Positions 61,990 to 63,079 of a stretch of DNA of 63,079 nt are shown here, one piece after another. How positions within the stretch are numbered: position 1 is the first letter of the stretch; the number at the start of each line of letters is the position of its first letter. The translations under genes and the position numbers were made by a program. Origin of the DNA: Thalassomonas sp. RHCl1 (GTDB taxonomy: Bacteria; Pseudomonadota; Gammaproteobacteria; Enterobacterales; Alteromonadaceae). The stretch lies in contig NZ_CANDNZ010000025.1 of NCBI RefSeq assembly GCF_947387555.1, positions 1 to 63,079 on the forward strand, written 5' to 3'. The notes under the pieces are model-generated. The model was given only the letters and a program-made list of their open reading frames with translations, was not told the origin of the DNA and did not search any database.

Positions 61990-62625
61990 TTAACGTCTCT
62001 GACGCTGACGGCTTCTAAAAACAAAACCTATTATGCCCAGGCCTAGTAACCCTAGTGTCATTGGTTCACTAACCTCAATCTGACTGTTACCATCTCTAAC
62101 AAGAAAGTGGCCAATTCCAGTAACTGAATTTTGAGGTAGATAACTACTACCGGGAGACATTTTAAAGGCTGTTGAGGTAGGATTCCCCTTGGTGGCTCCT
62201 GCCATGTAGAGATAACCTGATTTTTTATAGAAACCTTTAGATTTATAGCCAAAATAGGTTGCCCCAAACAGATCGATAAATGCTTCAGCTTCCACAGTAT
62301 CAACATCGGCTGAGCCGCGATAATAATCATCAGTAGCACTTGGTAAAGCCGTATCGATTAATGCCTCCACTTCTTGCCAGGTTGCAAAACGCCATGTTTC
62401 GAACGTCGTTGGCAAGTATTGCTCTACCCAATTATAAGATCTTGCATTTGTCTGACTTAAATCCAGCCATTCCAACCCAGTGCTGGTATCAAGCGTTGTC
62501 AGGTTATCACCCGCTTCTTTCCAATCACTTTCTATAAAGCTGGCCTGAACGGAAAATACTGATAATCCAGCAAGAAGAAAACCTGTCGTAATTGTTTTTT
62601 TTAGAGAGAGAAATTTATCATTCAT
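61990..62625 (-). CDS. PEP-CTERM sorted surface protein
   Basis: A 211-residue protein. Signal peptide ends about residue 29 (SVFSVQA). The mature domain opens with LTTLDTSTGLEWLDLSQTNARS, a motif frequent in PEP-CTERM proteins of unknown role, and contains aromatic-rich segments (YKSKGFYKKSGYLYMAG). The C-terminus EVSEPMTLGLLGLGIIGFVF, then a basic tail RSRQRQRR, is a PEP-CTERM signal with S in place of the usual P before EP. An exosortase elsewhere would process it. Function unknown; stands alone. Confidence 0.8.
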   Translation of the reverse strand: MNDKFLSLKKTITTGFLLAGLSVFSVQASFIESDWKEAGDNLTTLDTSTGLEWLDLSQTNARSYNWVEQYLPTTFETWRFATWQEVEALIDTALPSATDDYYRGSADVDTVEAEAFIDLFGATYFGYKSKGFYKKSGYLYMAGATKGNPTSTAFKMSPGSSYLPQNSVTGIGHFLVRDGNSQIEVSEPMTLGLLGLGIIGFVFRSRQRQRR

Positions 62626-62962
62626 TAAATGAGATGCCTTTTAGTACTACAAGAAACTTAAGGCGTGCACTGTAACCAAGTATCGCAGAGAAGAACAGGA
62701 CATTTTTCTTTTAAAATAAAATGAGTTATGCGAAGACTAGTAGTCACTTTAACTATTATTAGTCAGATTTTCTCAATCCAGATTAGCAGGCTAAGCTTGC
62801 AAATGACTATAAGACCAAACTTACGACGAGCGTATGGACGACATGAAGGTTGTGAAGGTTGTGAAGGTTGTGAAGGTTGTGAAGTAGCATAATGCAGGAG
62901 CTGTTATCAAGAAGCAGGCGATACCACAATGATATTGTCACTAAACTTAAGTTACAGAAAGC
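62626..62962. other. Intergenic region with a short tandem repeat
   Basis: Between the PEP-CTERM gene and the rRNA operon end. Holds the 9-bp repeat described separately (62843-62884). No other gene seen. Confidence 0.5.
62843..62887 (+). repeat. Tandem 9-bp repeat (GAAGGTTGT) encoding a possible micro-ORF
   Basis: Four and a half copies of GAAGGTTGT. Read from an ATG at 62843 it codes MKVVKVVKVVKVVK and a stop (an in-frame ATG also lies at 62834). No clear ribosome binding site. Most likely a simple slippage repeat; translation is unproven. Confidence 0.6.
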
Positions 62963-62992
62963 AAAAAACCCGCAGCGTTAGCTGCGGGTTTC
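62963..62992 (-). terminator. rRNA operon terminator
   Basis: Arms AAACCCGCAGC / GCTGCGGGTTT with a 4-base loop. On the minus strand it is followed by TTTTTT, just after the 5S rRNA 3' end. Confidence 0.9.
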
Positions 62993-63001
62993 TCTAAATA
63001 G

Positions 63002-63079
63002 AAGTCTAGCAATGTCCTACTCTCACATGGGACCTCCCACACTACCATCGGCGCTAACGCGTTTCACTTCTGAGTTCGG
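63002..63079 (-). rRNA. rrf: 5S ribosomal RNA, partial
   Basis: The minus strand reads CCGAACTCAGAAGTGAAACG, then GCGCCGATGGTAGTGTGGGA and CCATGTGAGAGTAGGACATT, the 3' two thirds of a gammaproteobacterial 5S rRNA. The 5' part lies beyond the right edge; the 3' end is estimated by comparison with E. coli. It means the window borders an rRNA operon read towards the window. Confidence 0.95.

Overview
The window looks like the chromosome of a marine gammaproteobacterium of the Alteromonadales (Colwelliaceae/Thalassomonas-like). This is an inference from close gammaproteobacterial families (YacL, SymE, a MetR-like regulator), Fur boxes, PEP-CTERM and GlyGly-CTERM surface proteins, and moderate GC. 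No species can be named from sequence alone. The right edge is the 3' end of an rRNA operon (partial 5S, minus strand).

Region 1 (1-17.2 kb) is the 3' part of a siderophore-type NRPS locus. It holds a partial C-A-PCP protein with a Ser-like pocket, and a giant C-A(Asp-like)-PCP-PCP-C-A(Gly-like)-PCP-C-TauD protein. A terminal protein has a degenerate C-like domain, an Asp-like A domain, PCP and TE, followed by a PvdE-type exporter. Two Asp pockets plus a SyrP-like dioxygenase predict a beta-hydroxyaspartate peptide siderophore. Region 2 (17.2-20.2 kb) is a visibly AT-rich insert with a secreted PLA2-like protein, an HNH nuclease, a SymE toxin with a candidate antisense RNA, and a small Cys-rich secreted peptide. 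Region 3 (20.6-25.6 kb) returns to iron: a Fur-box TonB-dependent receptor and a convergent Fur-box operon of two small membrane proteins and a PepSY-type reductase.

Region 4 (25.7-39.4 kb) starts with a GlyGly-CTERM protein on the minus strand. Then comes a tightly packed six-gene plus-strand operon: TPR/beta-barrel protein (Slam-like), FecR-domain protein with a TbpB-like tail, giant multi-repeat lipoprotein, metallo-beta-lactamase-fold hydrolase, CHASE2 adenylate cyclase, and GAF-HD-GYP protein. It reads as an envelope-to-cytoplasm signalling cassette using cAMP and c-di-GMP.

Region 5 (39.6-45.1 kb) holds a strong promoter with palindromic operators, a very large exported nuclease (endonuclease I + lamin-tail domains + EEP nuclease) ending in a dockerin-like pair of calcium loops, and next to it a PEP-CTERM protein whose mature part looks like a cohesin. 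This candidate surface-anchoring pair is the most interesting system in the window. Region 6 (45.2-63.1 kb) is mostly ordinary chromosome: MetR-like regulator with a TrxR-type ferredoxin reductase, LysR/nitroreductase pair, a GGDEF protein, ATP-grasp, HDOD, an RND pump with adaptor, YacL, a solute-binding-like protein, a Fur-box TonB-like protein, a ChbG-type deacetylase, a second SymE copy in the opposite direction with the same antisense-RNA geometry, another PEP-CTERM protein, and the rrn terminus.

Domain calls, specificity codes and operator calls were made by eye; no database search was possible.
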